DNA of 64,000 nt from Pseudodesulfovibrio indicus (GCF_001563225.1 NZ_CP014206.1:434001-498000), one strand, 5' to 3'. Shown: positions 45,520 through 54,597, numbered from the stretch's first letter. Made by a program: numbers and translations. Notes: a model not told the origin generated them from the sequence alone.

Positions 45520-46490
45520 CCGAACTGCTGACCCAGCTGGTGCTCACGGCGGACGCCACCCTGCGCATCTCCACCCCGCTGATCCTGGCGGCCCTGGCCG
45601 GGCTGTGCTCGGAGCGGGCGGCGGTCATCGACATCGGGCTGGAGGGCAAGATGCTCGGCGGCGCGTTCACGGCGGCCACGGTCAGCTACCTGACCGGCTC
45701 GGCCTGGCTGGGCCTCATATGCGCGGTCCTGGCCTGCCTGGGGCTGGCCCTGCTGCACGGCTTCGCCTGCATCACCCACAAGGGCAACCAGGTGGTCTCG
45801 GGCATGGCCATCAACATCGTGGTGGCCGGGCTGGCCCCGACGCTGGGCCACGCCATCTTCCATATCAACGGCGACACCCCGCCCCTGCCCTCGGGCGCGC
45901 GGTTCACCCCCCTGACCCTGCCCGGCGCGGACCTGGTCCGGGACGTACCGGTCCTCGGCTCCCTGTATTCCGAACTCCTCAGCGGCCACACCCTGCTGAC
46001 CTACCTGACCTTCGCCCTGATCCCGGCCGTCTCGTTCATGCTCTACAAGACCCGGTTCGGGCTCAGGCTGCGGGCCGTGGGCGAGAACCCCGAAGCCGTG
46101 GACACGGCGGGCATTTCCGTGGAATGGCTGCGCTACCGGGCGGTGCTCATCGCGGGCGCGCTGTGCGGCCTGGCCGGGGCAAGCCTGTCCACGGCGCTGG
46201 GCGCGAGCTTCATCCGCGACATGACCGCCGGAAAGGGCTACCTGGCCCTGGCGGCCATGATCTTCGGCAAATGGCGGCCCGGACTGACCGTGACCGCCTG
46301 CCTGCTCTTCGCCTTCACCGACGCACTCCAGGCGCGGTTGCAGGGCGTGGAGCTGCCCCTGGTGGGCGAAATCCCGGTCCAGTTCATCATCATGCTGCCC
46401 TATGCCCTGACCGTGGTCCTGCTGGCCGGGTTCGTGGGCAAGGTGGTGGCCCCCAAGGCGGACGGCATCCCCTATGTGAAGGAGCGCTAA
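45516..46490 (+). CDS. Nucleoside ABC transporter permease 2
   Basis: 324 residues, multi-spanning, with KTRFGLRLRAVGENPEAVDTAGI as the coupling loop matching permease 1. It completes the heterodimeric inner-membrane channel. ATG at 45516 overlaps the upstream stop as ATGA, with GCGGAGG upstream. The cytidine-deaminase ATG follows the stop with no gap. Confidence 0.92.
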   Translation: MTELLTQLVLTADATLRISTPLILAALAGLCSERAAVIDIGLEGKMLGGAFTAATVSYLTGSAWLGLICAVLACLGLALLHGFACITHKGNQVVSGMAINIVVAGLAPTLGHAIFHINGDTPPLPSGARFTPLTLPGADLVRDVPVLGSLYSELLSGHTLLTYLTFALIPAVSFMLYKTRFGLRLRAVGENPEAVDTAGISVEWLRYRAVLIAGALCGLAGASLSTALGASFIRDMTAGKGYLALAAMIFGKWRPGLTVTACLLFAFTDALQARLQGVELPLVGEIPVQFIIMLPYALTVVLLAGFVGKVVAPKADGIPYVKER

Positions 46491-46889
46491 ATGACCGACA
46501 TTTCCGAACTCATCAGACTGGCGACCGAGGCCCGGGACGCGGCCTACGCCCCCTACTCCAACCATCCGGTGGGCGCGGCCCTGATCACGGACGCGGGCGA
46601 CATCTTCACCGGCTGCAACGTGGAGAACGCGGCCTATCCGCTGGGGTCCTGCGCCGAGCAGTCGGCCATCGCGGCCATGGTCCTGGGCGGCGGGCGGACC
46701 ATCCGCGAGCTCGTGGTCGTCGGCCCGACCGATGCGCCCTGCACCCCGTGCGGCGGCTGCCGCCAGCGCATCCGCGAGTTCGCCGGACCGGACACCCTGG
46801 TCCACGCCTGCAACGAGCGCGGGGTGTTGCTGACCATGACCCCGGGCGAACTTCTGCCCGTCTCCTTCGGGCCGGAAAACCTGAAATGA
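46491..46889 (+). CDS. cdd: Cytidine deaminase
   Basis: 132 residues, homotetrameric type. Zinc and catalytic residues appear in GCNVENAAYPLGSCAEQSA (Cys and CAE motif) and PCTPCGGCRQ. It deaminates cytidine and deoxycytidine to uridine and deoxyuridine so that the phosphorylases downstream can act. It starts directly after the permease stop; the next gene overlaps its stop as ATGA. Confidence 0.93.
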   Translation: MTDISELIRLATEARDAAYAPYSNHPVGAALITDAGDIFTGCNVENAAYPLGSCAEQSAIAAMVLGGGRTIRELVVVGPTDAPCTPCGGCRQRIREFAGPDTLVHACNERGVLLTMTPGELLPVSFGPENLK

Positions 46890-47734
46890 CCCAAACCATG
46901 CATCAAAAGGAAGAGATGAACGACGCACTCAAAGCACTGATCGGCGAAGCCGCCAAGGTCCAGGCCAATGAGGCCTACGCCCTGCGCGCCCTGGCCTCCA
47001 TGGACCTGACCTCGCTGAACGAGGACGACAACAGCGAGACCATCCGCGCCCTGTGCGGTCGCGCGGTCACGGACAGGGGCCATGTGGCCGCCGTCTGCAT
47101 ATACGATCCCTTCGTGCCGCTGGCCAAGGACCTGCTGGCCGGGACCGGGGTCAAGGTGGCCACGGTCTGCAACTTCCCGCACGGACTGCCGGACGCGGTC
47201 GCGGCCAGGGCCGAGGCGCGCGCCCAGGTTGCCGCCGGGGCCGACGAGGTGGACGTGGTCCTGCCGTACAAGCGGTACAAGGCGGGCCACCGCGACCAGG
47301 CCATCGCCCTGCTCCACCAGGTGCGCGAGGCGTGCGGCCACAGGGTGAAGATGAAGGTCATCCTGGAGACCAGCCAGCTCCAGTCCCTGAAGATCACGGA
47401 GGAGGCGAGCCGCGACGCCATCGACGCGGGCGCGGACTTCATCAAGACCTCCACGGGCAAGGTGCCGGGCGGCGCGGACCTGGAGGTTGCGGCGGTGATG
47501 CTCAAGGTGATCCGCGAGATGCAGCCGCAGCTCAAGCGGCCCCTCGGGTTCAAGCCGTCGGGCGGCATCCGCACCGTGGCCGACGCGGCGGGCTACCTGT
47601 ACCTGGCGGACCTGATCATGGGCGAGGGGTGGGCCACGCCCGAGACCCTGCGCTTCGGCGCCAGCGGCTTGCTCGACGACGTCCTCGCCCACCTCGGCCT
47701 GGCCCCGACCCCGGCCCAGCCCACAACCTACTAA
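46886..47734 (+). CDS. deoC: Deoxyribose-phosphate aldolase
   Basis: About 282 residues from the ATG at 46886; an in-frame ATG at 46916 with AAGGA just upstream may be the real start. It splits 2-deoxyribose 5-phosphate into acetaldehyde and glyceraldehyde 3-phosphate. The Schiff-base lysine is in FIKTSTGK, and the second active-site lysine in GFKPSGGI. Similar in length and sequence to the E. coli enzyme. A hairpin repeat separates it from deoA. Confidence 0.94.
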   Translation: MTQTMHQKEEMNDALKALIGEAAKVQANEAYALRALASMDLTSLNEDDNSETIRALCGRAVTDRGHVAAVCIYDPFVPLAKDLLAGTGVKVATVCNFPHGLPDAVAARAEARAQVAAGADEVDVVLPYKRYKAGHRDQAIALLHQVREACGHRVKMKVILETSQLQSLKITEEASRDAIDAGADFIKTSTGKVPGGADLEVAAVMLKVIREMQPQLKRPLGFKPSGGIRTVADAAGYLYLADLIMGEGWATPETLRFGASGLLDDVLAHLGLAPTPAQPTTY

Positions 47735-47740
47735 CCCCCC

Positions 47741-47854
47741 TTCGCGAAGCGACCCAAAAAGTTTGGGAAAAGGAGGGGATGGGGGTCTGGGGGAAGGGGA
47801 GGAAAGAACCCTTTTCAAAGGGTTTTTCCTCCCCTTCCCCCAGCCGCCGGAGGC
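47741..47854. repeat. Long-hairpin intergenic repeat, copy 3 (inside the deo operon)
   Basis: 114 bp with the family's TTCGCGAAGCGACCC left flank, a roughly 27-bp stem (from 47787 to 47843) with one bulged G, and the CCGCCGGAGGC right flank. The only copy between co-directional genes of one operon. Its terminal GGAGG (47849-47853) is the only good ribosome-binding site for deoA. Confidence 0.85.
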
Positions 47855-47861
47855 TATCATC

Positions 47862-49196
47862 ATGACGTTCATGCCGCAGGAAGTGATTCGCAGGAAGCGG
47901 GACGGTCTGGTTCTGGACCGGGCCGAGATAGGGGCCATGGTGCGCGGCATCACGGACGGCTCGGTGTCCGAGGGCCAGGTGGCGGCGTTCGCCATGGCGG
48001 TGTTCTTCCGGGGCATGACCATGGAGGAGCGCATCGTCCTGACCGAGGCCATGCGCGACTCGGGACGGGTGCTCGACTGGCCCGCGCTGGGCGTGGAGCA
48101 CGGCGTGGTGGACAAGCACTCCACCGGCGGCGTGGGCGACAAGGTCAGCCTGATCCTCGGCCCGCTGGCCGCGGCGTGCGGCGCGTCCGTACCCATGATC
48201 TCCGGGCGAGGCCTGGGCCACACCGGCGGCACGCTCGACAAATTCGACGCCATCCCCGGCTACGACACCGCGCCGGACCTCACGACCTTTGCCCGCGTGG
48301 TCCGCGAGACCGGCTGCGCCATCATCGGCCAGACCCCGGACCTGGCCCCGGCGGACCGGCGGCTGTACGCGGTGCGCGACGTCACCGCCACGGTGGAGTC
48401 CATCGACCTGATCACCGCCTCCATCCTGTCCAAGAAGCTGGCCGCCGGGCTCCAGGGGCTGGTCATGGACGTCAAGTTCGGCTCCGGCGCGTTCATGGCG
48501 AAGTACGAAGACGCCCTTGAGCTGGCGCAGTCCATCGCCCGCGTGGCCACGGGCGCGGGCGTGCCGACCACTGCCCTGCTCACGGACATGAACGAGGTCC
48601 TGGGCCACAGCGTGGGCAACGCGACCGAAATGCGCGAGGCCGTGGAATTCCTGACCGGCAAGACGCGCGAACCAAGACTTGCGGAAATCACCCTGGCCCT
48701 GACCGGCGAGATGCTCGTGCTGGCGGGCGTTACCCGTGACCTGGACGAGGCCGGGGTCCGCATGCGCGAGGCCCTGGACACTGGCCGGGCGGCGGAGACC
48801 TTCGGGCGCATGGTCGGCGGGCTGGGCGGGCCGACCGATTTCGTGGAGCGCATGGATTCCTACCTGCCCGAACCGGAGGTGACCCTGGCCGTGACCCCGC
48901 CGAACGCTGGTTTTCTGACCGGGATGGACAGCCGCGCCGTGGGCCTGGCCCTGGTGACCATGGGCGGGGGCCGCACCCGCGCGGACCAGGCCATCGACCA
49001 CGCGGTGGGCATGACCGATTTCCTGCACGTCGGCGACGAGACCGGCCCGGACCGCCCGCTCTGCCTGGTTCACGCCCGGAGCGAGACCCAGGCCGCCGAG
49101 ACCGCCGCGCGCATCCTGGCCGCCGTGACCGTCACCCCGGACCGCCCGGCATCCAGGCCCGTCATCCGCGAACGCATCACCGGAGAACAGTCATGA
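47862..49196 (+). CDS. deoA: Thymidine/pyrimidine-nucleoside phosphorylase
   Basis: 444 residues of the glycosyltransferase family 3 / class II pyrimidine-nucleoside phosphorylase fold. It phosphorolyses thymidine and deoxyuridine to base and deoxyribose 1-phosphate. Motifs KHSTGGVGD and [13 protein letters not shown] bind phosphate and nucleoside. ATG at 47862 chosen: GGAGG lies 8 nt upstream inside the repeat; a second ATG at 47871 is possible. Its stop overlaps deoB as ATGA. Confidence 0.94.
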   Translation: MTFMPQEVIRRKRDGLVLDRAEIGAMVRGITDGSVSEGQVAAFAMAVFFRGMTMEERIVLTEAMRDSGRVLDWPALGVEHGVVDKHSTGGVGDKVSLILGPLAAACGASVPMISGRGLGHTGGTLDKFDAIPGYDTAPDLTTFARVVRETGCAIIGQTPDLAPADRRLYAVRDVTATVESIDLITASILSKKLAAGLQGLVMDVKFGSGAFMAKYEDALELAQSIARVATGAGVPTTALLTDMNEVLGHSVGNATEMREAVEFLTGKTREPRLAEITLALTGEMLVLAGVTRDLDEAGVRMREALDTGRAAETFGRMVGGLGGPTDFVERMDSYLPEPEVTLAVTPPNAGFLTGMDSRAVGLALVTMGGGRTRADQAIDHAVGMTDFLHVGDETGPDRPLCLVHARSETQAAETAARILAAVTVTPDRPASRPVIRERITGEQS

Positions 49197-50416
49197 TCGG
49201 CCGCGCCTTCATCCTGGTCCTGGATTCCCTGGGTATCGGCTGGGCACCCGACGCCGACCGGTTCGGCGACGCCGGGGCCGACACCCTGGGCCACATCGCG
49301 GAAACCTGCGCGCGCGGCAAGGGCGACCGCCAAGGGCTGCGCGCCGGGCCCCTGAACCTGCCGTGCCTCAGTTCGCTGGGCATCGGCCTGGCCGCCCAGC
49401 TGGTCACCGGCACCGTGCCCCCCAACCTCGGCTCGCCGGTGCTGCGCGGGCGGTTCGCGGCGGCCCGGGAGATCAGCCGGGGCAAGGACACGCCCAGCGG
49501 CCACTGGGAAATGGCCGGAGCGCCCGTGACCTTCGACTGGGGGTATTTTCCCGACACCGTGCCGACCTTCCCCAAGGAGCTGACCGACGCCCTCATCCAA
49601 CGCGCCGGGCTGCCCGGCATCCTTGGCGACAAACACGCCTCCGGCACCGAGATCATCGCCGAACTGGGGGCCGAGCACATGACCACGGGCAAGCCCATCT
49701 GCTACACCTCGGCGGACTCGGTCTTCCAGATCGCGGCCCACGAGGAGACCTTCGGCCTGGACCGGCTGCTCGCGCTCTGCGAACTGGCCCGGCAACTGCT
49801 CGAAGGATACAACATCGGCAGGGTCATCGCCCGCCCGTTCATGGGCGAGCCGGGCAACTTCACGCGCACCGCCAACCGGCGCGACTATTCCCTGGAGCCG
49901 CCCGCCGAAACGCTCCTCGACCGTCTCAAGGCGGCCGGGCGCGAGGTCATCGCCGTGGGCAAGATCAGCGACATCTTCGCTCACCGGGGCATGACCAAGT
50001 CCGTCAAGGGACCCAGCTCCGACGCCCTGTTCGACCTGGTCGAAACCGAAGTCGCGGCCGCGCCCGACGGCTCCCTGACCTTCGCCAATTTCGTGGAGTT
50101 CGACTCCGAATGGGGCCACCGCCGCGACGTGCCGGGCTACGCCGCCGCCCTCGAACACCTCGACCCCCGCCTCACCGCGTTCATCCCCAAGCTTCGGCCC
50201 GGCGACCTCGCCGTGGTCACCGCCGACCATGGCTGCGATCCCACCTGGAAAGGCACGGACCATACCCGGGAATGCGTGCCCGTCCTGCTCTTCGGCCCCG
50301 CCGCGCTGCCCGGCTGCGCAGGCATGCGCGAAACTTTCGCCGACGTGGGCCAGACCGTGGCCCGACACCTGGGCATCGACCCGCTTGAGTGCGGGGAGCC
50401 CATCGAGTTGCGATAG
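49193..50416 (+). CDS. deoB: Phosphopentomutase
   Basis: 407 residues, a metalloenzyme of the alkaline-phosphatase superfamily that converts (deoxy)ribose 1-phosphate to 5-phosphate, feeding DeoC. Metal-binding stretches are [13 protein letters not shown] at the N-terminus and [18 protein letters not shown] near residues 343-360; DTPSGHWEM (about 100) is also conserved. Last gene of the operon. The short repeat begins immediately after its stop. Confidence 0.95.
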   Translation: MIGRAFILVLDSLGIGWAPDADRFGDAGADTLGHIAETCARGKGDRQGLRAGPLNLPCLSSLGIGLAAQLVTGTVPPNLGSPVLRGRFAAAREISRGKDTPSGHWEMAGAPVTFDWGYFPDTVPTFPKELTDALIQRAGLPGILGDKHASGTEIIAELGAEHMTTGKPICYTSADSVFQIAAHEETFGLDRLLALCELARQLLEGYNIGRVIARPFMGEPGNFTRTANRRDYSLEPPAETLLDRLKAAGREVIAVGKISDIFAHRGMTKSVKGPSSDALFDLVETEVAAAPDGSLTFANFVEFDSEWGHRRDVPGYAAALEHLDPRLTAFIPKLRPGDLAVVTADHGCDPTWKGTDHTRECVPVLLFGPAALPGCAGMRETFADVGQTVARHLGIDPLECGEPIELR

Positions 50417-50459
50417 GGATGCCTCCGGCGGCCGGGGCGCTGCCCTGCACCCGCTTAAG
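50417..50459 (+). repeat. Short GC-rich intergenic repeat, copy B
   Basis: Begins at the base after the deoB stop, GGATGCCTCCGGCGG to CCGCTTAAG, and matches 17171-17213 at 39 of 43 positions. It is followed by ACCTTTTGAAAAAGGT, a small perfect hairpin that may end the deo transcript. Confidence 0.7.
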
Positions 50460-50481
50460 AACCTTTTGAAAAAGGTCTAGA

Positions 50482-50781
50482 CTAGAACAGAGGATTCTTC
50501 CGGAGTATCTTCAGGAGGACCTCGTACATGTCCCTTCTGTCGACACGGGCCAATGAAACTATCATTGACCTCAATCGTCCTAGTGAGGGGGATTGAGCCT
50601 CACAAAACTCAGCGATTCGCGTCCTGATGGCTTGCAAATACCGATTGACGGTATTTCATTTTATTCTCGCCACCTTGCTTATCTGAGTTGCGTCCAAATC
50701 GTAGCAAAATGACCTGGCCAGCTCTCTGGTTTTGGCTTCCGCAATTTTTGAACGATTTGCGTACTTGTTTTTTACCGGCAT
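50482..50781 (-). pseudogene. IS1595-type transposase N-terminal remnant, frameshifted
   Basis: Reading the minus strand from the ATG at 50781 gives KNKYANRSKIAEAKTRELAR and DLDATQISKVARI, then a stop. Shifting frame near 50660 gives NTVNRYLQAIRTRIAEFCEA. Together these match the N-terminal helix-turn-helix of IS1595-family transposases (…TQIA…NRNTVNRYL…IRERIAEFCE…). The catalytic DDE/ISXO2 part is absent: sequence after EAQSP is unrelated and stops at 50482. No terminal inverted repeats were found. A dead fragment marking the boundary of the accessory patch. Confidence 0.7.
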
Positions 50782-50842
50782 AATTGACCTATTACCGAAA
50801 AACCAGATCCTGTTCCAACCTAGACCTATTAAAAAAAAAGCG

Positions 50843-50871
50843 TTTACAGAAATGATAACAAAACTTATTTT
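50843..50871 (+). promoter_or_regulatory. Promoter of the CHAT lipoprotein gene
   Basis: TTTACA (50843-50848) and TATTTT (50866-50871) have 17-nt spacing in a very AT-rich stretch, about 70 nt before the start codon. The surrounding 50460-50940 otherwise holds only the transposase remnant and short repeat. Confidence 0.5.
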
Positions 50872-50940
50872 TAATAAACTCCTGCTGACATTTTGCCATC
50901 ACCGTTGAAACACTACCACATACAATTAGTTGCGAATGCT

Positions 50941-53442
50941 ATGACGACCATAAAAAACACAGCCATTATAGCGACATTGCTTTTAGTAGCGGCATGTGGC
51001 ACCCCCCTGAAGAAAGCGCACAGAGCAAGTATAAACGGAGAATACTATGAATCCGTTCAACTGCATAAAAAGGCATACCCGAACACTGAGGACGCCGACT
51101 TCACTCCGGAGATATGCGATGCCTATTATAAGATAAAGGACTACAAGACCTATTCGTTGTGTTCCGAAAAAGAGCTTTGGCTGCTGTGTCAAACAAATTT
51201 TTCCACTTACTACAAGAGATGCAGAGAGATAAATGCAATTAAGTACGACGCGCCATTAAGAAAATACTACCGCAAAATCGATGCCCTGTGGGATAGGGAT
51301 AATCTGGATCGCCTGTACAAACCGACATACGAGAATCACGCCTCCTATAATAAGGTCGGTGAGAACCAGTTGAAAAGAATGCTTCCGATTTTCATTGATG
51401 ACATGAGTATCGCCCTGGAATTCAATGAACTGGACGGGGCGGAAGGCATTGCCGATGCCATTTGGAAAACTGTTAAGATCAACAAAAGTATAGATGACGC
51501 TGGCAATACAGATACCGACGAAATCGACAGGATACGGGCATACGGAATCCTGTCGATTTACTACATACGAACGAATCGCGAGTATATTGCAAGAGATATT
51601 TTGGCCAGCCTGGCTGGTAGGGAGGGAATATACACTTCCCTTGCCTCCTCGGCCTTAAGGCATGAGTTGTACTACTGGATAGCCTGTATCTACTTTTCAC
51701 TGGAAGAATACGCCAACTCCCGTATTTATCTGGAAAAATATACGGGACTCACTCCCGAAAAGATCATTTTCGCAGGACTCTTTGGGCTTGCCCTCGCCCC
51801 CCTGGGAATGTCGGGACAGGCCGCGGAAATCGTCACTGGGGATTTCAACGCGCAGAACGACCAGCTAATCCTGGAACAATTCATGTTAGCAAAATGCCTG
51901 TTGGAGATGCATGAGCCGAAGGCGGCCAAGGAGCTGCTGGACGCCGTCCTCAAAGACAAAGCCACAAAGGGACTCGGCCTGGTGCTGGTCGCGGCGAATA
52001 TAGACCGGGCGCGGATTGCGTTGGACGAAGGCGACATCAGCGGAGCCTTTGCCCACAGCTCTGCGGCCTGCGATGCGCTCGAAGGTCAGCGAAACACGAT
52101 CGGCAAGGAAATGTCCAAGATATATTTCATTCAGGACAAGGAGGCGGCCTACGGAATAGCCGTCGAATGCCTGGTGAAATCCGGAGAGCCTCAAAAGGCC
52201 TTGGAATATGTTGAACGTGGCAAATCCCGAGCGCTTGTCGACCTCCTGAGGAGCGACAAAAACGCAAATGCCGCTCCACATCAAGAGCTCGCGGGGCTGA
52301 TGGCCCAATTGGATTCCCTGGAAGCGGACTTTAAAGCATCCGAGTTGAACAATGATCCAGATTTCCAAAACGGAAAAAGGCGGTCCATCACAGTCATACA
52401 GACCAAACTCCACGCATCGAACCCGATGATTTCCGAACTGATCGGAGGCAAAACATGCTCTGCCGACGCCATCCGGAGCAAATTGCCTCAAGGGACCAAC
52501 CTCTTGGAATTCTACATTTTTCGAGATTCATTATACATTTTTACCGTCAGTAGTTCCCGTGTGAGCGTGGTTGTTCGAAGCGCGGAGGGACTGGACGAGC
52601 ATGTCAAAAAACTGCGCGACGCCATCCTGACTCAATCAGCTGATTACGAAATGCATTCCAAGATGTTGTACGATCGGCTCTTCTCGAATATCGAGCTCAG
52701 ACGAAACACGATCATCGTTCCTCACGGCATATTGCATCACATTCCCTTCGCCGCCCTGAGCGACGGACATCAATTTCTCTGTGAAAGGACGACCCTGCGC
52801 CAGCTTCCAAGCTCCAGCATAACCCGGTACCTGAAGCAACAAGGGAAAGAGGACAATCTTACTACTGCCGTCGTCTTTGGAAACCCGAATCTCGGGAACA
52901 AGCAGCTCGATTTGCCCGGCACCGAGCGGGAGGCTAGGGCAATCAGCAGATTGGTACCCCGGTCGCAACTCCTGCTTCGCGACCAGGCCTCCGAATCCAC
53001 CCTGAAGGAGTTGATCGGCGAAGCGGACATCGTTCACCTGGCGGCGCACGGCACATACGACGCAAAGACGCCGTTCGCCTCTTCCGTGCTGCTCAGCCCG
53101 GGGAAGAAAGAGGACGGACATCTGACCGCCGGTGAAATCTATGCGATGAGGACCAAGGCTCGGCTGGTGGTTTTGTCCGCCTGCGAGACCGGGATCGGGA
53201 CTATCATGGCCGGAGACGATGTCATCGGGCTGAACAGAGCGTTCCTTTACGCAGGTGCAGGCTCCCTTGTTTCAAGCCTTTGGAAAATATCCGATGACGC
53301 CACGGAAAAGCTGATGGTGGATTTCTACGCGAATCTGCGCCGGGAGCCCACGCCGTTGGCTCTTCAGGAAGCACAGGTAAATGCCTTGAAAAGATACCCG
53401 CACCCATACTTCTGGGCTGGGTTTTATTACACCGGACTGTGA
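50941..53442 (+). CDS. TPR-CHAT lipoprotein (caspase-like protease domain)
   Basis: 833 residues. The N-terminus is a lipoprotein signal (ATLLLVAAC, Cys near residue 19). Helical TPR-type repeats fill about 60-480. The C-terminal CHAT domain (about 560-833) keeps the protease dyad: His703 in HLAAHGTYD and Cys748 in LSACETG, plus the typical GADSV-like end (FLYAGAGSLVSSLWKISDDAT). It should be a membrane-anchored, exported relative of separase/caspase-like peptidases. ATG at 50941 was chosen because it creates the lipobox; the ribosome-binding site is weak. Base composition is clearly more AT-rich than the neighbours, which suggests transfer. Confidence 0.88.
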   Translation: MTTIKNTAIIATLLLVAACGTPLKKAHRASINGEYYESVQLHKKAYPNTEDADFTPEICDAYYKIKDYKTYSLCSEKELWLLCQTNFSTYYKRCREINAIKYDAPLRKYYRKIDALWDRDNLDRLYKPTYENHASYNKVGENQLKRMLPIFIDDMSIALEFNELDGAEGIADAIWKTVKINKSIDDAGNTDTDEIDRIRAYGILSIYYIRTNREYIARDILASLAGREGIYTSLASSALRHELYYWIACIYFSLEEYANSRIYLEKYTGLTPEKIIFAGLFGLALAPLGMSGQAAEIVTGDFNAQNDQLILEQFMLAKCLLEMHEPKAAKELLDAVLKDKATKGLGLVLVAANIDRARIALDEGDISGAFAHSSAACDALEGQRNTIGKEMSKIYFIQDKEAAYGIAVECLVKSGEPQKALEYVERGKSRALVDLLRSDKNANAAPHQELAGLMAQLDSLEADFKASELNNDPDFQNGKRRSITVIQTKLHASNPMISELIGGKTCSADAIRSKLPQGTNLLEFYIFRDSLYIFTVSSSRVSVVVRSAEGLDEHVKKLRDAILTQSADYEMHSKMLYDRLFSNIELRRNTIIVPHGILHHIPFAALSDGHQFLCERTTLRQLPSSSITRYLKQQGKEDNLTTAVVFGNPNLGNKQLDLPGTEREARAISRLVPRSQLLLRDQASESTLKELIGEADIVHLAAHGTYDAKTPFASSVLLSPGKKEDGHLTAGEIYAMRTKARLVVLSACETGIGTIMAGDDVIGLNRAFLYAGAGSLVSSLWKISDDATEKLMVDFYANLRREPTPLALQEAQVNALKRYPHPYFWAGFYYTGL

Positions 53443-53850
53443 GGACCGGCGACGGAATTCCGGGGAAAAGATCGGGCAAACCCATTGCGAAGAACGGGAG
53501 CAAAAAAATACGTAGTCGAAAAGCCTGCACCACAGCAGAAAGCCTTTCGACTTACAATCTCTGATCTATTCACTATATCCAGCTGGAATAATGGTTGAAA
53601 ATTGAACTGGCGTGTGTGGATGGTTGTGTAAAAATTCTTCCCAAATCACCAAAATGTAACCCGCTGCCATACTTGGAAAACAAGACAGGGGGCGGATTCT
53701 TATTGGAAGAGTCTGGATTCGTTCAGAACAGGTTCTTTTCAGGACACAGCCCGAAAACGCCGCAAAGCCAGCTTGGCGCGTTCCGCCAATTCTCCCGCGT
53801 CCACCCCAACCCCTCCCCCAACACTCACCCTTCCGCTCCCGGACGCCCTT
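53443..53850. other. Gene-free stretch after the CHAT gene
   Basis: AT-rich spacer between convergent genes. The only structure seen is an imperfect hairpin GTCGAAAAG...CTTTCGAC (53515-53551) without a good U-tract. No coding sequence is supported. Confidence 0.5.
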
Positions 53851-53958
53851 GCCGAAGGCACGCAAAAAGTTTTGGAAACGGAGGGATGGGGGTCTGGGGG
53901 AAGGGAGGAAAAACCTTTCTCAAAAGGTTTTTCCTCCCTTCCCCCAGCCGCCGGAGGC
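53851..53958. repeat. Long-hairpin intergenic repeat, copy 4
   Basis: About 108 bp; perfect 25-bp stem (53894-53918 with 53923-53947) with a CTCA loop and the CCGCCGGAGGC right flank. It is the most diverged copy (left flank GCCGAAGGCACGCAAAAAG), yet the stem is perfect. It ends 12 nt from the stop of the acetyltransferase gene on the opposite strand. Confidence 0.85.
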
Positions 53959-53970
53959 ATCCCCCCACTT

Positions 53971-54597
53971 TTACTCAAACAAATCGAGGGTTTCCTGGGT
54001 GTATTGGTAGAAGCGGGCGGCATGCAGGCCGTCGGCGAGGGCGTGGTGGAGCTGGACATTGACGGGCATGGTCCAGCGGCCCTGGCGTTCGGTGAACTTG
54101 CCCCAGGCGATGCGCGGGAAGGCGTCGTCGGGCCCCTGGACCGGGTGGTGCATGGAGGTGAAGGCGAGCCAGGGAAGGCAGGTGGTGAAGACGAGGTCGT
54201 CGCGGTCGGCGGACCCGTCCGCGAGTTCGGTCTGCCGCTTGGCGTTCTCCACAGCGCGGGCGCAGGCGCGGTCGAAGTCGTCCCAGAGGGGCGCGTAGTC
54301 GAAATAGCAGAAGGCGAACCGGTCGCCCTCGATGGGTACGGTGGGCGCGGGATGCACGGAGTCGTGCTCGACCACCTGATCCCCGCGCAGCCGCTGGCGG
54401 AACTCCGGGATGCGGTTGGCCGCGTGCAGCACGGCGTAGAGCACGCCGTTGAACACGGACACCCCGCGCGGCTTGGCGCGGGTCACGAGCCGGGTCACGT
54501 CCGCGTCGGCGGTGATGGAGAAATGCGGCGACGGCAGCGACCGGAAATAGTCGTACAGGCTTTTCCTGGGCCAATTGCGCTGATCGATTGTCCTCAT
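53971..54597 (-). CDS. Chloramphenicol O-acetyltransferase-like protein
   Basis: 208 residues, the length of classical trimeric CAT. The catalytic signature HHALADGLH (residues 184-192) matches HHxxxDG, and the N-terminus YDYFRSLPSPHFSITADAD resembles the CAT start. Acetyl-CoA dependent acylation is expected, but whether chloramphenicol is a substrate cannot be told. ATG at 54597 chosen; a longer reading is unsupported. GC-rich, unlike the CHAT gene next to it. Confidence 0.88.
   Translation of the reverse strand: MRTIDQRNWPRKSLYDYFRSLPSPHFSITADADVTRLVTRAKPRGVSVFNGVLYAVLHAANRIPEFRQRLRGDQVVEHDSVHPAPTVPIEGDRFAFCYFDYAPLWDDFDRACARAVENAKRQTELADGSADRDDLVFTTCLPWLAFTSMHHPVQGPDDAFPRIAWGKFTERQGRWTMPVNVQLHHALADGLHAARFYQYTQETLDLFE

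Noticed and set aside
50893-50940. Upstream TTG start for the CHAT protein
   Set aside because: It would bury the lipoprotein signal 16 residues inside the protein and has no ribosome-binding site.
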